A DNA stretch of 39,276 bases from an uncultured Lachnospiraceae bacterium (lineage in GTDB: Bacteria > Bacillota > Clostridia > Lachnospirales > Lachnospiraceae), in contig CAJFOF010000024.1 of assembly GCA_904395885.1 (NCBI GenBank), positions 1 through 39,276 of the forward strand, given 5' to 3'. Under the pieces are notes generated by a model that searched no databases, was not told the origin of the DNA, and saw only the letters and a list, made by a program, of their open reading frames with translations. A program made the position numbers and the translations under genes. This document shows, piece by piece, positions 23,410 to 32,357 of this stretch. Position 1 is the stretch's first letter; the number at the start of each line of letters is the position of its first letter.

Positions 23410-24876
23410 CTACAGCATCTTTTTCATCTCATCTGCTACAAACTGTACCTGTGTTCCCACAATTACCTGAACAGAATTCTTGCTGGGGCGGATGACGCCT
23501 GCCACGCCGGCAGATTTGATCTTCTTCTCATCTACCTTTGTATAGTCTACAATCTCCAGACGCAGTCTGGTAATGCAGTTATCCAGAGATTTTACATTGC
23601 CTTTTCCGCCAAGTCCTTCCAAAACAATCGAGGCGATTGCGGTGAAATCATTGTTGGCAAGCTGTACATTCAACTCATCCTCAGAAACGTCGTCGTCTTC
23701 ACGGCCAGGGGTCTTGAAATCAAACGCCGGAATCATTACACGGAATACTATGTAAAATACAAGAGCTGCTGCAATTCCCAAAGGAATGATCAACAAGGTC
23801 TTCTGAGCTGCCGGAAGGCTTGCGGAGAATACCAGGTCGGTAAGTCCTGCGGAGAAGGAGAAGCCTGCGCGGAAGCCCGTGATAACTGTAATGGTTGTAA
23901 ATACGCCGTACAGAAGAGCATAAACCAGATACAGACCAGGAGCCAGGAACATAAATGCAAACTCAAACGGCTCGGTAACACCGCAGATAAATGCTGCGAT
24001 AGCCGCGGAGCCTAACAGACCGATGGCTACTTTTCTTTTTTCCTTTTTTGCACACTGAATCATTGCCAGCGCTGCTGCCGGAATACCGAACATCATGCAG
24101 GGGAAGAAACCGGACATATACATTCCAAGGCTCCAGCCCACATCAGCAGATGTCTTGCCTGCCCAGAAGTTGGACAGATCACCGATACCGATGGTATCAA
24201 ACCAGAATACATTGTTCAGTGCATGGTGGAGACCGAACGGGATTAACAAACGGTTAAAGAACGCATAGATACCAGCTCCTACTGCTCCAAGTCCCATGAT
24301 TCCTTCGCCCAATGCAACCAGCGCATTAAAGATGATCGGCCATACAAAGAACAGGATTGCCGCTACTATGATGGAAAGAACTGCCGTTATGATAGCAACA
24401 CAGCGCTTTCCGGAGAAGAAAGACAGCCAGGCCGGCAGTCTGGTACCTTTAAATTTGTTATAGCAAGCGCCGCCCAGGCAGCCTGCCAGGATACCGATAA
24501 ACTGAGTTTCAATCTTGCTGTAAGCAAGGTCTACTGCGTCTGCCGCAACTCCGGTCAGAGTTGCAACTACCGATGGATTTAAGAGTTTCGTGATCATCAG
24601 CCAGGAAACCAGACCTGCAAGGCCCGCTGTACCATCGTTGTCATCTGACATACCGACTGCAACACCGACTGCAAACAGCCATGACATGTTGTCAATCAGC
24701 GCGCCTCCTGCCTTCACCAGGAAGAATCCAATGATTTCCAGAATGCCGTTTACCTCTCCACCTTGCATGGTACTCGGGCAGAGAGCGTAGCCAATTCCCA
24801 TCAAAATACCGCAGACCGGCAGACACGCTACCGGGAGCATCAGGGATTTGCCTAGTCTTTGAAGGTATTTCGTCAT
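23410..24876 (-). CDS. PTS EIICB permease of the glucose/GlcNAc family (NagE-like)
   Basis: A 488-residue PTS permease with fused EIIC (about 1-375) and EIIB (about 405-488) domains. The EIIC part has about ten helices and shows FAVGVAVGMSDDN, NRLLIPFGLHHALNN, CGVTEPFEFAFMFLAPG and AGFSFSAGLTDLV. It ends in FKTPGRED, and these segments read closer to E. coli NagE than to PtsG. EIIB carries the phosphorylated cysteine C434 in LDNCITRLRLE. It imports and phosphorylates a hexose or amino sugar, most likely N-acetylglucosamine, though glucose is not excluded. No EIIA domain is fused; the separate EIIA gene is just upstream. AAAGGGG precedes the start. Confidence 0.9.
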   Translation of the reverse strand: MTKYLQRLGKSLMLPVACLPVCGILMGIGYALCPSTMQGGEVNGILEIIGFFLVKAGGALIDNMSWLFAVGVAVGMSDDNDGTAGLAGLVSWLMITKLLNPSVVATLTGVAADAVDLAYSKIETQFIGILAGCLGGACYNKFKGTRLPAWLSFFSGKRCVAIITAVLSIIVAAILFFVWPIIFNALVALGEGIMGLGAVGAGIYAFFNRLLIPFGLHHALNNVFWFDTIGIGDLSNFWAGKTSADVGWSLGMYMSGFFPCMMFGIPAAALAMIQCAKKEKRKVAIGLLGSAAIAAFICGVTEPFEFAFMFLAPGLYLVYALLYGVFTTITVITGFRAGFSFSAGLTDLVFSASLPAAQKTLLIIPLGIAAALVFYIVFRVMIPAFDFKTPGREDDDVSEDELNVQLANNDFTAIASIVLEGLGGKGNVKSLDNCITRLRLEIVDYTKVDEKKIKSAGVAGVIRPSKNSVQVIVGTQVQFVADEMKKML

Positions 24877-24918
24877 AAAAACTACCCCTTTCTCGTCCTT
24901 TCGGACTTTGCTTATTTA

Positions 24919-24941
24919 TTTAAACCATTCCGTGGTTTAAA
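24919..24941 (-). other. intercistronic inverted repeat between EIIA and EIICB genes
   Basis: A perfect 9-bp inverted repeat, TTTAAACCA-5-TGGTTTAAA (24919-24927 and 24933-24941). No T run follows on the minus strand, so it is more likely an mRNA-stability, processing or protein-binding site than a terminator. A GTCCGAAAGGAC tetraloop-type hairpin lies just after it. Confidence 0.6.
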
Positions 24942-24976
24942 CCGAATCCTGTTTTCCGTTCAGATGAAGCGGAATT

Positions 24977-25459
24977 TTAAAGATCGATCACAACATCCCC
25001 AGGCTTGACATCCATTCCCGTGTGGCAAACCATATTGGGGTAATCAGGTGTATTGCAGACAATCACCGGAGTAATCACATCGTATCCGGCCTCTTTGATC
25101 TTATCTATATCGAATTCCATCAGCAGATCGCCGGCCTTGACCTTGTCTCCTGCCGCTACGTGAGCATTAAAATATTTTCCCTGGAGATTGACCGTATCCA
25201 GCCCAATATGAATAATCAATTCGGCTCCGTCACTGGTCTTCACACTCAAAGCATGCTTTGTCTCAAACACCATTGTCACTTCCCCGTCAGCAGGGGCATA
25301 AACTTTTCCCACAGCAGGGATGATTGCGATGCCTTTTCCCAATATCTCCTGACTGAATGTAGGGTCATTTACCTCGCTCATGGGAACACACTTGCCTTCC
25401 GCCGGAGCTAAGATCTGCTTCTTAGCCTTTCCGCCGCCAAATAATCCCTTTAAAAACAT
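24977..25459 (-). CDS. PTS glucose-family EIIA protein (Crr-like)
   Basis: A 160-residue soluble single-domain EIIA of the glucose superfamily. It accepts phosphate from HPr and passes it to EIIB. The active pair is visible: His69 (ETKHALSV) and the phosphorylated His84 (LIIHIGLDTVNLQG), with the same 15-residue spacing as H75/H90 of E. coli Crr. The start of the core fold, ILAPAEGKCVPMSEV, follows a short basic N-terminal arm with glycines. CAGGAGG precedes the start. It is first in a two-gene operon with EIICB and is preceded by a strong promoter and attenuator-like leader. In Firmicutes this EIIA does not control adenylate cyclase. Confidence 0.95.
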   Translation of the reverse strand: MFLKGLFGGGKAKKQILAPAEGKCVPMSEVNDPTFSQEILGKGIAIIPAVGKVYAPADGEVTMVFETKHALSVKTSDGAELIIHIGLDTVNLQGKYFNAHVAAGDKVKAGDLLMEFDIDKIKEAGYDVITPVIVCNTPDYPNMVCHTGMDVKPGDVVIDL

Positions 25460-25526
25460 TGAAACTTACCTCCTGACCTAAAAATTCCATGCGATGTCTT
25501 CTGTAAAAATTCTGCATGGCTGAATT

Positions 25527-25592
25527 ATAAAACAAAATGCCAATTTTAAAACGGCTAAAGTTTTTCTCCTTTCCCTTTCAAAACTGGCATTT
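25527..25592 (-). promoter_or_regulatory. attenuator-like terminator hairpin in the EIIA leader
   Basis: Arms at 25580-25592 and 25535-25547 (AAATGCCAGTTTT with AAAATTGGCATTT on the minus strand, 13 pairs with one G-T) surround a 32-base loop and are followed by TGTTTTAT. The hairpin begins about 10-15 bases after the predicted transcription start and lies 75 bases before the EIIA start. This layout fits PTS genes controlled by LicT/GlcT-type antitermination, but I see no clear copy of a known RAT sequence. Confidence 0.6.
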
Positions 25593-25609
25593 GCACTAAC
25601 ATTGTGATA

Positions 25610-25638
25610 ATTATACCAAAGATTGTCAAAAATGTCAA
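25610..25638 (-). promoter_or_regulatory. consensus sigma-A promoter of the EIIA-EIICB operon
   Basis: On the minus strand, TTGACA (25633-25638), exactly 17 bases, TATAAT (25610-25615). All twelve bases match consensus. A second TTGACA-like element lies within the spacer. Confidence 0.85.
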
Positions 25639-25737
25639 TCAAACATCTTTGCAATTTCAAAATTGTAGAAACAGTTTTGCCTTTTTTGTTCAATCTTTCA
25701 ACCTTTTTCATAAAACTGAACTATCCGGTTCTGGCTG

Positions 25738-27087
25738 CTAACGTCTCCACCGCACATACTCCGTGCAAAACCACACTGCCCCGGTTGCGGCAAAGTAGAA
25801 CCAGGTAGTCGGATTGGAAAACCAGGTAGTAAAGAAAGACAGAGCCATATACATTGCCATCTGGGCATATAGCAGATATCCTGCTGGATTCTGCATGGTC
25901 TTTAGACGTTTTACCAGGTAGCCGCAGACCCATCCCAATCCTGCGGCCAGGGCCATAACTCCGAAAATCCCAAAATCATAATAGGCGTCATAAAATAGAG
26001 TCACTGTCGTCAGTTCCTCTTTGGTAATATAGATAGGGAATGACACCAGATTAGGGTATAGAAATTTCATCCCCGTAAGCGCCCACAGCGGAAACAGCAT
26101 TCTAAGCCCCAGAGTATGGGCGGGGAGCTGTTCCACCAGACAGTTAAAATTGTCGTAATTGTTTGCCACATACATATAAGGCTGCGTGATAAAAATAGGC
26201 ATGGCACTGTTCTTCATCTCGAAAATTCCATTCAAATAGGACACATCATGGCTTCTCGCTATGGTCAGAATTATATAAGCCGGAATCATAACAGCAACCA
26301 ATACAGCCGCATATGCCAGTCGGAAACGGCGGTTTACAGCAATATAGACCAGCACGCTAAGTCCCACAGAAAATATGAGCTGGAATCTCGATACACACAA
26401 AACCGGAATTATCAGAGCCACTGCCGCTGCCGCTATTACCGCCCACTCTTTCCATCTTTTCCATCCACTTCTCCCGAGGAAATACAGCACTGCCAACGGC
26501 GGAACCAGGACACAGGAAACGGTAAAATAATGAACCCCACTGATATGGAAATAAGAATACGCATGGGGTACCCCTCTGACAAAAAAAGGAATATATCCCA
26601 AAACAGCGGCTTCTAAAAGGAATGCTGCCAAAGAAACGCCGCAGATTCCCATGATTGCCACAAAAAGGCCTCCGGAATCTGCCATGATCCTGGCCCGTTC
26701 CCTTCCTATATTAGTAAAGCGAACCGTCACTCCCGCCTGTCCTCTTCCCATCTTTCTGGCAAAGGCTCCGGCGTCCATATTGCTTTCTCTGGTCTTTTCC
26801 GCCCAGGAAAAAGCCAAATAAAAGCAGACTACTGCGCTAAAAAAGCACAGCCATGTCATCCATGCCCAATCTTCGGCCAAACGGCTGAGCTTCATGCAGG
26901 ACAGTCCCTGGCCGCCCACAAACCCCAGACAGAACAGCCCTCTCAGGTGAATCAAATTGCCTGAAGCCTGATAATCTCTCCAATACAGCCATAAAGCCGC
27001 TATAAGGAGGGCAAGGCCGGATGGCAGATACCATCCGGCCCGGGCCAGCAAAAAGCTGGCAAAATAACAGATGCTATAAACGATCAT
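25738..27087 (-). CDS. oligosaccharide repeat-unit polymerase-like (Wzy) membrane protein
   Basis: A 449-residue polytopic protein with about 12 hydrophobic segments and a large loop between later helices (about 290-385, SYLNGIFEMKNSAMPIFITQ to FPIYITKEELTTVTLFYDA). The latter, with YDAYYDFGIFG before a final helix group, is typical of O-antigen/oligosaccharide repeat-unit polymerases. Such proteins polymerise lipid-linked units of capsule or cell-wall polysaccharide outside the membrane. The gene begins only 3 bases after the EI stop and has a weak ribosome site, so it is probably translated by coupling. No glycosyltransferases, flippase or other polysaccharide genes are in the window, so the gene stands apart from a normal capsule cluster. 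Confidence 0.75.
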   Translation of the reverse strand: MIVYSICYFASFLLARAGWYLPSGLALLIAALWLYWRDYQASGNLIHLRGLFCLGFVGGQGLSCMKLSRLAEDWAWMTWLCFFSAVVCFYLAFSWAEKTRESNMDAGAFARKMGRGQAGVTVRFTNIGRERARIMADSGGLFVAIMGICGVSLAAFLLEAAVLGYIPFFVRGVPHAYSYFHISGVHYFTVSCVLVPPLAVLYFLGRSGWKRWKEWAVIAAAAVALIIPVLCVSRFQLIFSVGLSVLVYIAVNRRFRLAYAAVLVAVMIPAYIILTIARSHDVSYLNGIFEMKNSAMPIFITQPYMYVANNYDNFNCLVEQLPAHTLGLRMLFPLWALTGMKFLYPNLVSFPIYITKEELTTVTLFYDAYYDFGIFGVMALAAGLGWVCGYLVKRLKTMQNPAGYLLYAQMAMYMALSFFTTWFSNPTTWFYFAATGAVWFCTEYVRWRR

Positions 27088-27090
27088 GAA

Positions 27091-28803
27091 TTATTGCCCC
27101 ACAAATTCTCTCATAAACTGCGCTACTTCTTTTTCAGTAGCAAAGCTCATCGCTTTATCTGCCACAGCCTGAAGTTCCTCTGTACTGTAGCCTGTAATCA
27201 ATTTTCTGGATCTTAAAATCGCCGAAGCGCTCATACTGAACTCATTGAGGCCAAAAGCCAGAAGCAGCGGGATCATCAACGGATCGCTGGCCGCCTCGCC
27301 GCACATACCCACCATAATTCCGGCTTCCCGGCCACAGGTAATAATACGCTTAATGCTTCTTAATACGGCCGGGTTCAACGGAGAGTACAGATAAGATACT
27401 TTATCGTTTCCGCGGTCTACTGACATGGTGTACTGAGTCAGGTCGTTGGTACCGATGCTGAAGAAATCGGCCTCCTTGGCAAAAATATCTGCAATCAGGG
27501 ATGCAGCGGCAGTCTCAACCATGATTCCGACCTGGATATCTTTATTATAAGCAATACCAGCCTCATCTAACTCTTTCTTAATTTCCTCGATCAGAGCCTT
27601 TGCTTCCCTCAGCTCATCAATACAGGTCACCAGCGGCACCATAATCTTGATATTGCCAAATGCGCTGGCTCTCAGAAGAGCTCGAAGCTGCGGCCTGTAA
27701 ACATCTTCTTTGCGGTCCAGACAAAAACGAATCGCCCGATAGCCCAGGAAGGGATTCTCGTCCTTTTCCAATCCCATGTAAGGAATTTCCTTATCGCCGC
27801 CAATGTCCAGCGTACGGATGATGACCGGCTTGCCATTCATTGCTACAGCTACCTTCTTGTACGCCTCAAACTGCTCTTCCTCTGTGGGCATTGCTGTCCG
27901 GTCCATAAACAGGAATTCTGTGCGGAAGAGGCCAACGCCTTCCCCGTCATACTGGAGAACTTTGTCTACATCCTCGGGCTTTCCGATGTTGGCAACCAGC
28001 TCCACATGTACGCCGTCCCTTGTGACAGTCGGCTTTCCGATATACTGCTCAAGATCCTTCTTTTCCTGAAGAAAGGCCTCTCTCTTCTTCTCATATTCTT
28101 CCTTTACAGCGGATTCCGGATTCACGTACACGGTGCCGTCAGAACCATCCAGAACAATCTCATCCCCATTTTTTACATTGTTCAGGAAATCATTCACTGC
28201 TACCACAGCCGGAATCTCCAGTGCCCTGGCCAAAATTGCACTGTGTGAAGTGCGACCTCCCAATTCTGTGACAATTCCAGTTACATTTGCAGGGTTGATT
28301 CCCGCTGTCATAGAGGGCGTCAGATCCTTTGCCACAAGGATTGTGCCTGCCGGAAGGGACGCAATGTCCACAGATTCAACTCCCATCAGAACTTTCTGCA
28401 TACGGGTCTTGATATCCCGCATATCAGTCGCTCTCTGCTGCATCAGTTCATCTCCCATAGAGGCAAACATATCAGCGTAGGTGTTGCATACCTGCTCAAT
28501 GGCAAATTCGCTGTTCACACCGTCATTCTTGATGGAATTTTCAATTTCTCCAATCAGCATAGGGTCTGACAACAACATCAGATGGCCATTCAAAATTTCT
28601 GCTTCTTTTTCCCCAACCCGGGTAGCAAGGTCGGCCGCCAGTGCTCCAGTATCTTCGATACTCTGTTCCAGGGCTGCCTTAAAACGAGCGATTTCTGCTT
28701 CCGCATCACCGATTGATTCCTTTGTGATAACCAGTTGGACATCTTCTACTATAGCAGCCTTTCCGATTCCGATTCCTGCCGATGCACTTGTTCCCTTATA
28801 CAT
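27091..28803 (-). CDS. ptsI: PTS enzyme I (phosphoenolpyruvate-protein phosphotransferase)
   Basis: A 570-residue general PTS protein that takes phosphate from PEP and transfers it to HPr. The N-terminal HPr-binding and phosphohistidine domain has His187 in ELGGRTSHSAILAR. The C-terminal PEP-binding barrel has GVGLFRTEFLFMDR, RTLDIGGDKE, FFSIGTNDLTQYTMSVDR, and the catalytic cysteine in MVGMCGEAASDP. The length is normal. AAGGAGG precedes the start. HPr lies 101 bases upstream and the Wzy-like gene 3 bases downstream. Confidence 0.97.
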   Translation of the reverse strand: MYKGTSASAGIGIGKAAIVEDVQLVITKESIGDAEAEIARFKAALEQSIEDTGALAADLATRVGEKEAEILNGHLMLLSDPMLIGEIENSIKNDGVNSEFAIEQVCNTYADMFASMGDELMQQRATDMRDIKTRMQKVLMGVESVDIASLPAGTILVAKDLTPSMTAGINPANVTGIVTELGGRTSHSAILARALEIPAVVAVNDFLNNVKNGDEIVLDGSDGTVYVNPESAVKEEYEKKREAFLQEKKDLEQYIGKPTVTRDGVHVELVANIGKPEDVDKVLQYDGEGVGLFRTEFLFMDRTAMPTEEEQFEAYKKVAVAMNGKPVIIRTLDIGGDKEIPYMGLEKDENPFLGYRAIRFCLDRKEDVYRPQLRALLRASAFGNIKIMVPLVTCIDELREAKALIEEIKKELDEAGIAYNKDIQVGIMVETAAASLIADIFAKEADFFSIGTNDLTQYTMSVDRGNDKVSYLYSPLNPAVLRSIKRIITCGREAGIMVGMCGEAASDPLMIPLLLAFGLNEFSMSASAILRSRKLITGYSTEELQAVADKAMSFATEKEVAQFMREFVGQ

Positions 28804-28904
28804 AATACCCTGTACCTCCTTAGAATTACTAAATATTTATTTCTGTACAGCCTGCCTGAAACTTGACAGGCCAAGAAATCAAAATAACGTGCCATTTACA
28901 GGGT

Positions 28905-29171
28905 CTACTCCCCCAGCCCCGCTTCTACCAGCTTAACCATGGCATCCATTGCCGCCTCTTCTTCCTCTCCTTCGCAGATAAACTCGATTTCATCGCCGCT
29001 TTTTACGCATGCCCCCAGGACACTCAATACGCTTTTGGCATTATATTCGGAACCATGAAATTTGAAATGCACGGTGGCCTTATCAAATTTCAAAGCTTCC
29101 TTGCAAAGAATTCCAGCCGGACGCAAATGCAGTCCAGTAGGATTTTTAATTGTTACTTTGGCTTGTACCAT
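28905..29171 (-). CDS. ptsH: PTS phosphocarrier HPr
   Basis: An 88-residue HPr. His15 in NPTGLHLRPAG is the catalytic phosphorylation site. Ser47 in NAKSVLSVLG is the equivalent of regulatory Ser46 of Gram-positive HPr (one residue is inserted before it), so HPr kinase control and a role in carbon catabolite repression are likely. The C-terminus is acidic (CEGEEEEAAMDAMV). GGGAGG precedes the start. The gene overlaps the end of the CdaR-like gene by 26 bases, which indicates one transcript with cdaA and cdaR. A small GCCTG/CAGGC hairpin lies in the gap before ptsI. Confidence 0.96.
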   Translation of the reverse strand: MVQAKVTIKNPTGLHLRPAGILCKEALKFDKATVHFKFHGSEYNAKSVLSVLGACVKSGDEIEFICEGEEEEAAMDAMVKLVEAGLGE

Positions 29172-30522
29172 GTGAAACCTCCCGATTTTCTGTTATTTCG
29201 TCTCCATCCTGTGCAGTCGTTTCAGCAGCGGAAGATTCTTCCGTTTCTTCATCAATAACGGCCCCCAGACCTGCTGTCTCCTCCTGGTCGTAAACTCTGA
29301 TGTGAACATTGCTGTAAGCCGTAATCTGATACCCTGAACCGAGTTCTCCGAATGTCAGTTCCAGAAGATGTTCTTCTCCCGGTTCAAATCCTGAAACATC
29401 AGAAGACACTGTTATCTGACCGGCATCCAGACTGGCAAGATCCTCGCTGAGTCCCTGAACCGTTACTGTAAGAGACTCATCGGCAAACTCGTACTCATAC
29501 TGTGGATCCTGGCCTGTCAGTGTAATCAACGATGTGTTGAGTGTAAAAGTCCTTTCTGTCAGCGGCTCCACCTCCAGATGAATTTCAATCGTGGTATTAT
29601 TGTCCTCTGTCACCATATGAACGCCATCCGGCAAATACTGACTGATATCAACGGAAACTGTCTTAGTAGCCGACAGGCCGTCAATGTTCAGGACATCTGA
29701 TGGAATTGTGACACTGGTAACAGAAGCAAGCTGAGACTTCAGCCCTACAACCGGTATCGTCTGGACATCGCACTGGACACCAGTAAACCGGTAACCATCT
29801 GCCACCTGGCCGCTGACCTGGAAATCCAGGGCCAAATATCTGACTTTTAGCACCTGAACACTGTATTCGATTTCCTCCTGATCCACGGTCACCCGCTCTC
29901 CCAGATTCAAAGGATTTCCATTTGCATCATAGAACTGAGGAACTGCAGTCCCGACAACATCCTCTGTTGCGCCCTCAATATCGTTAATTTCGATCCCCAC
30001 ACTGGTAATCTGTCCCACCAGAGATTCTGGTCCTCTGACAGTCACTGTCTCCGGATTCACTTCATAGCTATTAATGTCATACCCTTCTGCAACCTCTCCG
30101 TTGAAGATCGCTCTCACAGTAAATTCTTTTTCCTGAAGAGGCTCTGTCTCCACGTGGACTACCATAGGGTCCACTTCCACATCCTCCACTAAGTTGCTGT
30201 GGTTGAGAACCTCTACCTTAACCGGAACCGTTCCCAGCACATTGCAGTCGGACAAATCGATGTAAGCCCTGAAATCAGAAGCACTGATCAGAGAGCGATT
30301 GGTCATATGCACTTTATACCGGATCGTTACATTGCTCCTCCCTACGATCTCATAGGTAAGCCCCGCTCCGGTCAGGGCGTCTTCATTGATAATGTCAAGC
30401 TGAACCGTCTGACTGGCTGTCTGCTGCGGATTCGAGACATTGACAACCAACAGCCATAAAAAGAAGGCCAGAAAAACGGACAGAAGCTTTAAGCCCAAAT
30501 TACTTTTTAGTCTTTCTTTCAT
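29146..30522 (-). CDS. cdaR: YbbR-domain protein (CdaR, c-di-AMP cyclase regulator)
   Basis: A 458-residue protein with one N-terminal membrane anchor (LKLLSVFLAFFLWLLVVNV, about 11-29). A tandem of about four YbbR repeats follows, roughly 35-420; each repeat shows a pattern like YEVNPETVTVRGPESLVGQI. The tail (about 425-458) is acidic and Ser/Thr-rich. CdaR proteins bind CdaA and modulate its diadenylate cyclase activity, with the YbbR domains outside the cell. The gene overlaps cdaA by 23 bases and ptsH by 26 bases. AAGGGAAGG precedes the start. Confidence 0.93.
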   Translation of the reverse strand: MKERLKSNLGLKLLSVFLAFFLWLLVVNVSNPQQTASQTVQLDIINEDALTGAGLTYEIVGRSNVTIRYKVHMTNRSLISASDFRAYIDLSDCNVLGTVPVKVEVLNHSNLVEDVEVDPMVVHVETEPLQEKEFTVRAIFNGEVAEGYDINSYEVNPETVTVRGPESLVGQITSVGIEINDIEGATEDVVGTAVPQFYDANGNPLNLGERVTVDQEEIEYSVQVLKVRYLALDFQVSGQVADGYRFTGVQCDVQTIPVVGLKSQLASVTSVTIPSDVLNIDGLSATKTVSVDISQYLPDGVHMVTEDNNTTIEIHLEVEPLTERTFTLNTSLITLTGQDPQYEYEFADESLTVTVQGLSEDLASLDAGQITVSSDVSGFEPGEEHLLELTFGELGSGYQITAYSNVHIRVYDQEETAGLGAVIDEETEESSAAETTAQDGDEITENREVSHGTSQSNN

Positions 30523-31384
30523 CTTTCAGCCTTCCCTTCTTCCATAGCATAAGTCTTTTAGCGGCTGGCTCTGCTGGCCGTCCCTGGCTGTTCTTCAGCA
30601 AAGTCCTGAGCTGATCCGCATCGGCAATCTTAGTTAAGGCACCTCCCTCAGCCACAGAAACATGACCGGTCTCTTCTGAAACAACAATGGTCAGGGTATC
30701 CGTCACTTCACTGATTCCCACAGCGGCCCTGTGTCTGGTTCCCAGATCTTTGCTGATTGTCATATTATCTGAGAGAGGCAGATAGCAGGTAGCCGCCACT
30801 ACCCGGTTTCCCTGGATCACCACCGCGCCATCATGGAGCGGGGTATTATGTTCAAAAATATTGATCAGAAGCTGACTGGTAACAATTCCGTCCACTTCAA
30901 TACCCGTGCGTTCAATCTCTTTTAGGGGTACCTGGCGTCCAATCACCATCAAAGCTCCTGTTTTCACTTTCGCCATCTCGAAAGTGGCCTTTACCAGCTC
31001 ATTGATTGTTTTGTCCGTAAAACCGTTCTCTCTTCTCCTGTCGTCAATGGGAAGAATCGTCGTCAAAAAATTCTGACTTCCAAGCTGCTCAAGAGCTTTT
31101 CTCAGTTCCGGCTGAAATATAATGATTAGCGCCGTCACTGCGATCGTAACGGACCTTTCCAGAATCCACATGATAATCGTAAGCTGGAAAATCTCCGCCA
31201 GAAGCGCAAACGCCAATATGACGACCAGACCTTTCAGAAGAGTCCACGCTCTTGTATTTTTTATCCACAGAAGGATCTCGTAGGTTAATACAGAAAGAAT
31301 CACAATTTCTACCAGATTCGCCGGGGTTATTCTCGGTAAAAATGTAAGCCAGCTATATAAACCACTTAACAAATCCGTCATCAT
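30500..31384 (-). CDS. cdaA: diadenylate cyclase CdaA
   Basis: A 294-residue membrane-bound diadenylate cyclase making c-di-AMP from two ATP. Three N-terminal helices (about 15-90) precede the DAC domain (about 95-270). Both catalytic motifs are present: DGAVVIQGNRVVAATC near 183 and GTRHRAAVGISE near 213. The C-terminus is basic (KKGRLKDERKTKK). In most Firmicutes the order is cdaA-cdaR-glmM; here cdaR is followed by ptsH. GAGGAGG precedes the start; the second ATG one codon later is equally possible. Confidence 0.96.
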   Translation of the reverse strand: MMTDLLSGLYSWLTFLPRITPANLVEIVILSVLTYEILLWIKNTRAWTLLKGLVVILAFALLAEIFQLTIIMWILERSVTIAVTALIIIFQPELRKALEQLGSQNFLTTILPIDDRRRENGFTDKTINELVKATFEMAKVKTGALMVIGRQVPLKEIERTGIEVDGIVTSQLLINIFEHNTPLHDGAVVIQGNRVVAATCYLPLSDNMTISKDLGTRHRAAVGISEVTDTLTIVVSEETGHVSVAEGGALTKIADADQLRTLLKNSQGRPAEPAAKRLMLWKKGRLKDERKTKK

Positions 31385-31412
31385 CCTACCTCCTCATTGC
31401 CGGTCTGCCAGA

Positions 31413-32357
31413 TCACTCTGCTCTGCGCCTCCTTGAATTAATTTTCTGTACTTTCACATCAGGCGCAGTTACGGTGATCTTCGGTACTGCCTTTACGTAA
31501 TAATAATAGTCGTCGTCTTCATACTGAAGGAATTCTGTCCTGGTATAGTCTACCGCAAAGACAAAAAACGTATAGATCAGCGCCAGAATCACTGACACCA
31601 GCATCCCTGCAATCATTGTTCCCATAGGCACGGAAACAGAGAACAGGACATTGCCTACAAAAATTGCGCCGAGCTGGACGATCACTCCGGCTGCGATCGC
31701 CAGATACCAGGAATAATCCACAGAAAGCCTCTTTATCATATACACAACGGCAATTGCCAGGGCAAAGCCAATAACCATAACAAGCATCGTCTGGTTAGAG
31801 ATGATGCTTCTAATAATCTGCACGTATTTCTCGGTAATATCTGCTGCTGCCGCAGTACCGGCAAGAGTGCCTACATTCTGTTTAATATAAAGAAGCACAT
31901 AATAAATGAATACGCCGAAAGAAACCGGAATAATTGCACTCAGTCCTCCTCCCAGACCTACCAGAAGAGGAAGAGCATAGGGGATATTGGTAAAAAACAG
32001 CATCGGCGTCAATACCAAAAGAAAACTGTTTCCAGGCTGAAGGCCGCAGTATAAAAGAACAATCACAAAAAACACTACGCCTACAATCAGGGCGATCTCC
32101 ATGGAAGCACTGAACAAATGGATCAGCGTCAAAAAAGCAACTACCAGGGAAATCACGCTGTAAGGAAGAAAGGAGCAGACCAGCGCTATCACCAGAACAA
32201 CTACCGGGCTGGTCAGCTTTACCATAAAGCCAAGATTACTGTTCAGAATCATCACCGCAGCCAGGCCAAATAGAAAATGGATGACCGGGTTAATATACAT
32301 ACTGAACTTACCATAAAAATCTCTCAGTCTCTCTCTAAACACGAACAGGCCCATCAT
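31413..32357 (-). CDS. multi-pass membrane protein of unknown function
   Basis: I do not recognise the function of this 314-residue protein. It has about eight hydrophobic helices (for example VVVLVIALVCSFLPYSVISL, MEIALIVGVVFFVIVLLYC and IAIAAGVIVQLGAIF-like stretches). The C-terminal tail is charged, about 45 residues, with a tyrosine run (DDDYYYYVKAVPK) and a basic end (INSRRRRAE). It overlaps the gene before it by 23 bases and lies 28 bases upstream of cdaA, so it is in the c-di-AMP operon. GGAGG lies 9 bases before the start. A role in sensing or modulating the cyclase or in envelope work is inference from position only. Confidence 0.75.
   Translation of the reverse strand: MMGLFVFRERLRDFYGKFSMYINPVIHFLFGLAAVMILNSNLGFMVKLTSPVVVLVIALVCSFLPYSVISLVVAFLTLIHLFSASMEIALIVGVVFFVIVLLYCGLQPGNSFLLVLTPMLFFTNIPYALPLLVGLGGGLSAIIPVSFGVFIYYVLLYIKQNVGTLAGTAAAADITEKYVQIIRSIISNQTMLVMVIGFALAIAVVYMIKRLSVDYSWYLAIAAGVIVQLGAIFVGNVLFSVSVPMGTMIAGMLVSVILALIYTFFVFAVDYTRTEFLQYEDDDYYYYVKAVPKITVTAPDVKVQKINSRRRRAE

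Noticed and set aside
23200-24015. Open frame on the plus strand overlapping both the MerR promoter and the EIICB gene.
   Set aside because: It runs through a terminator and a promoter and is antisense to a strongly conserved PTS gene.
25738-27087. Capsule or O-antigen cluster around the Wzy-like gene.
   Set aside because: No glycosyltransferase, flippase or chain-length regulator gene is nearby.
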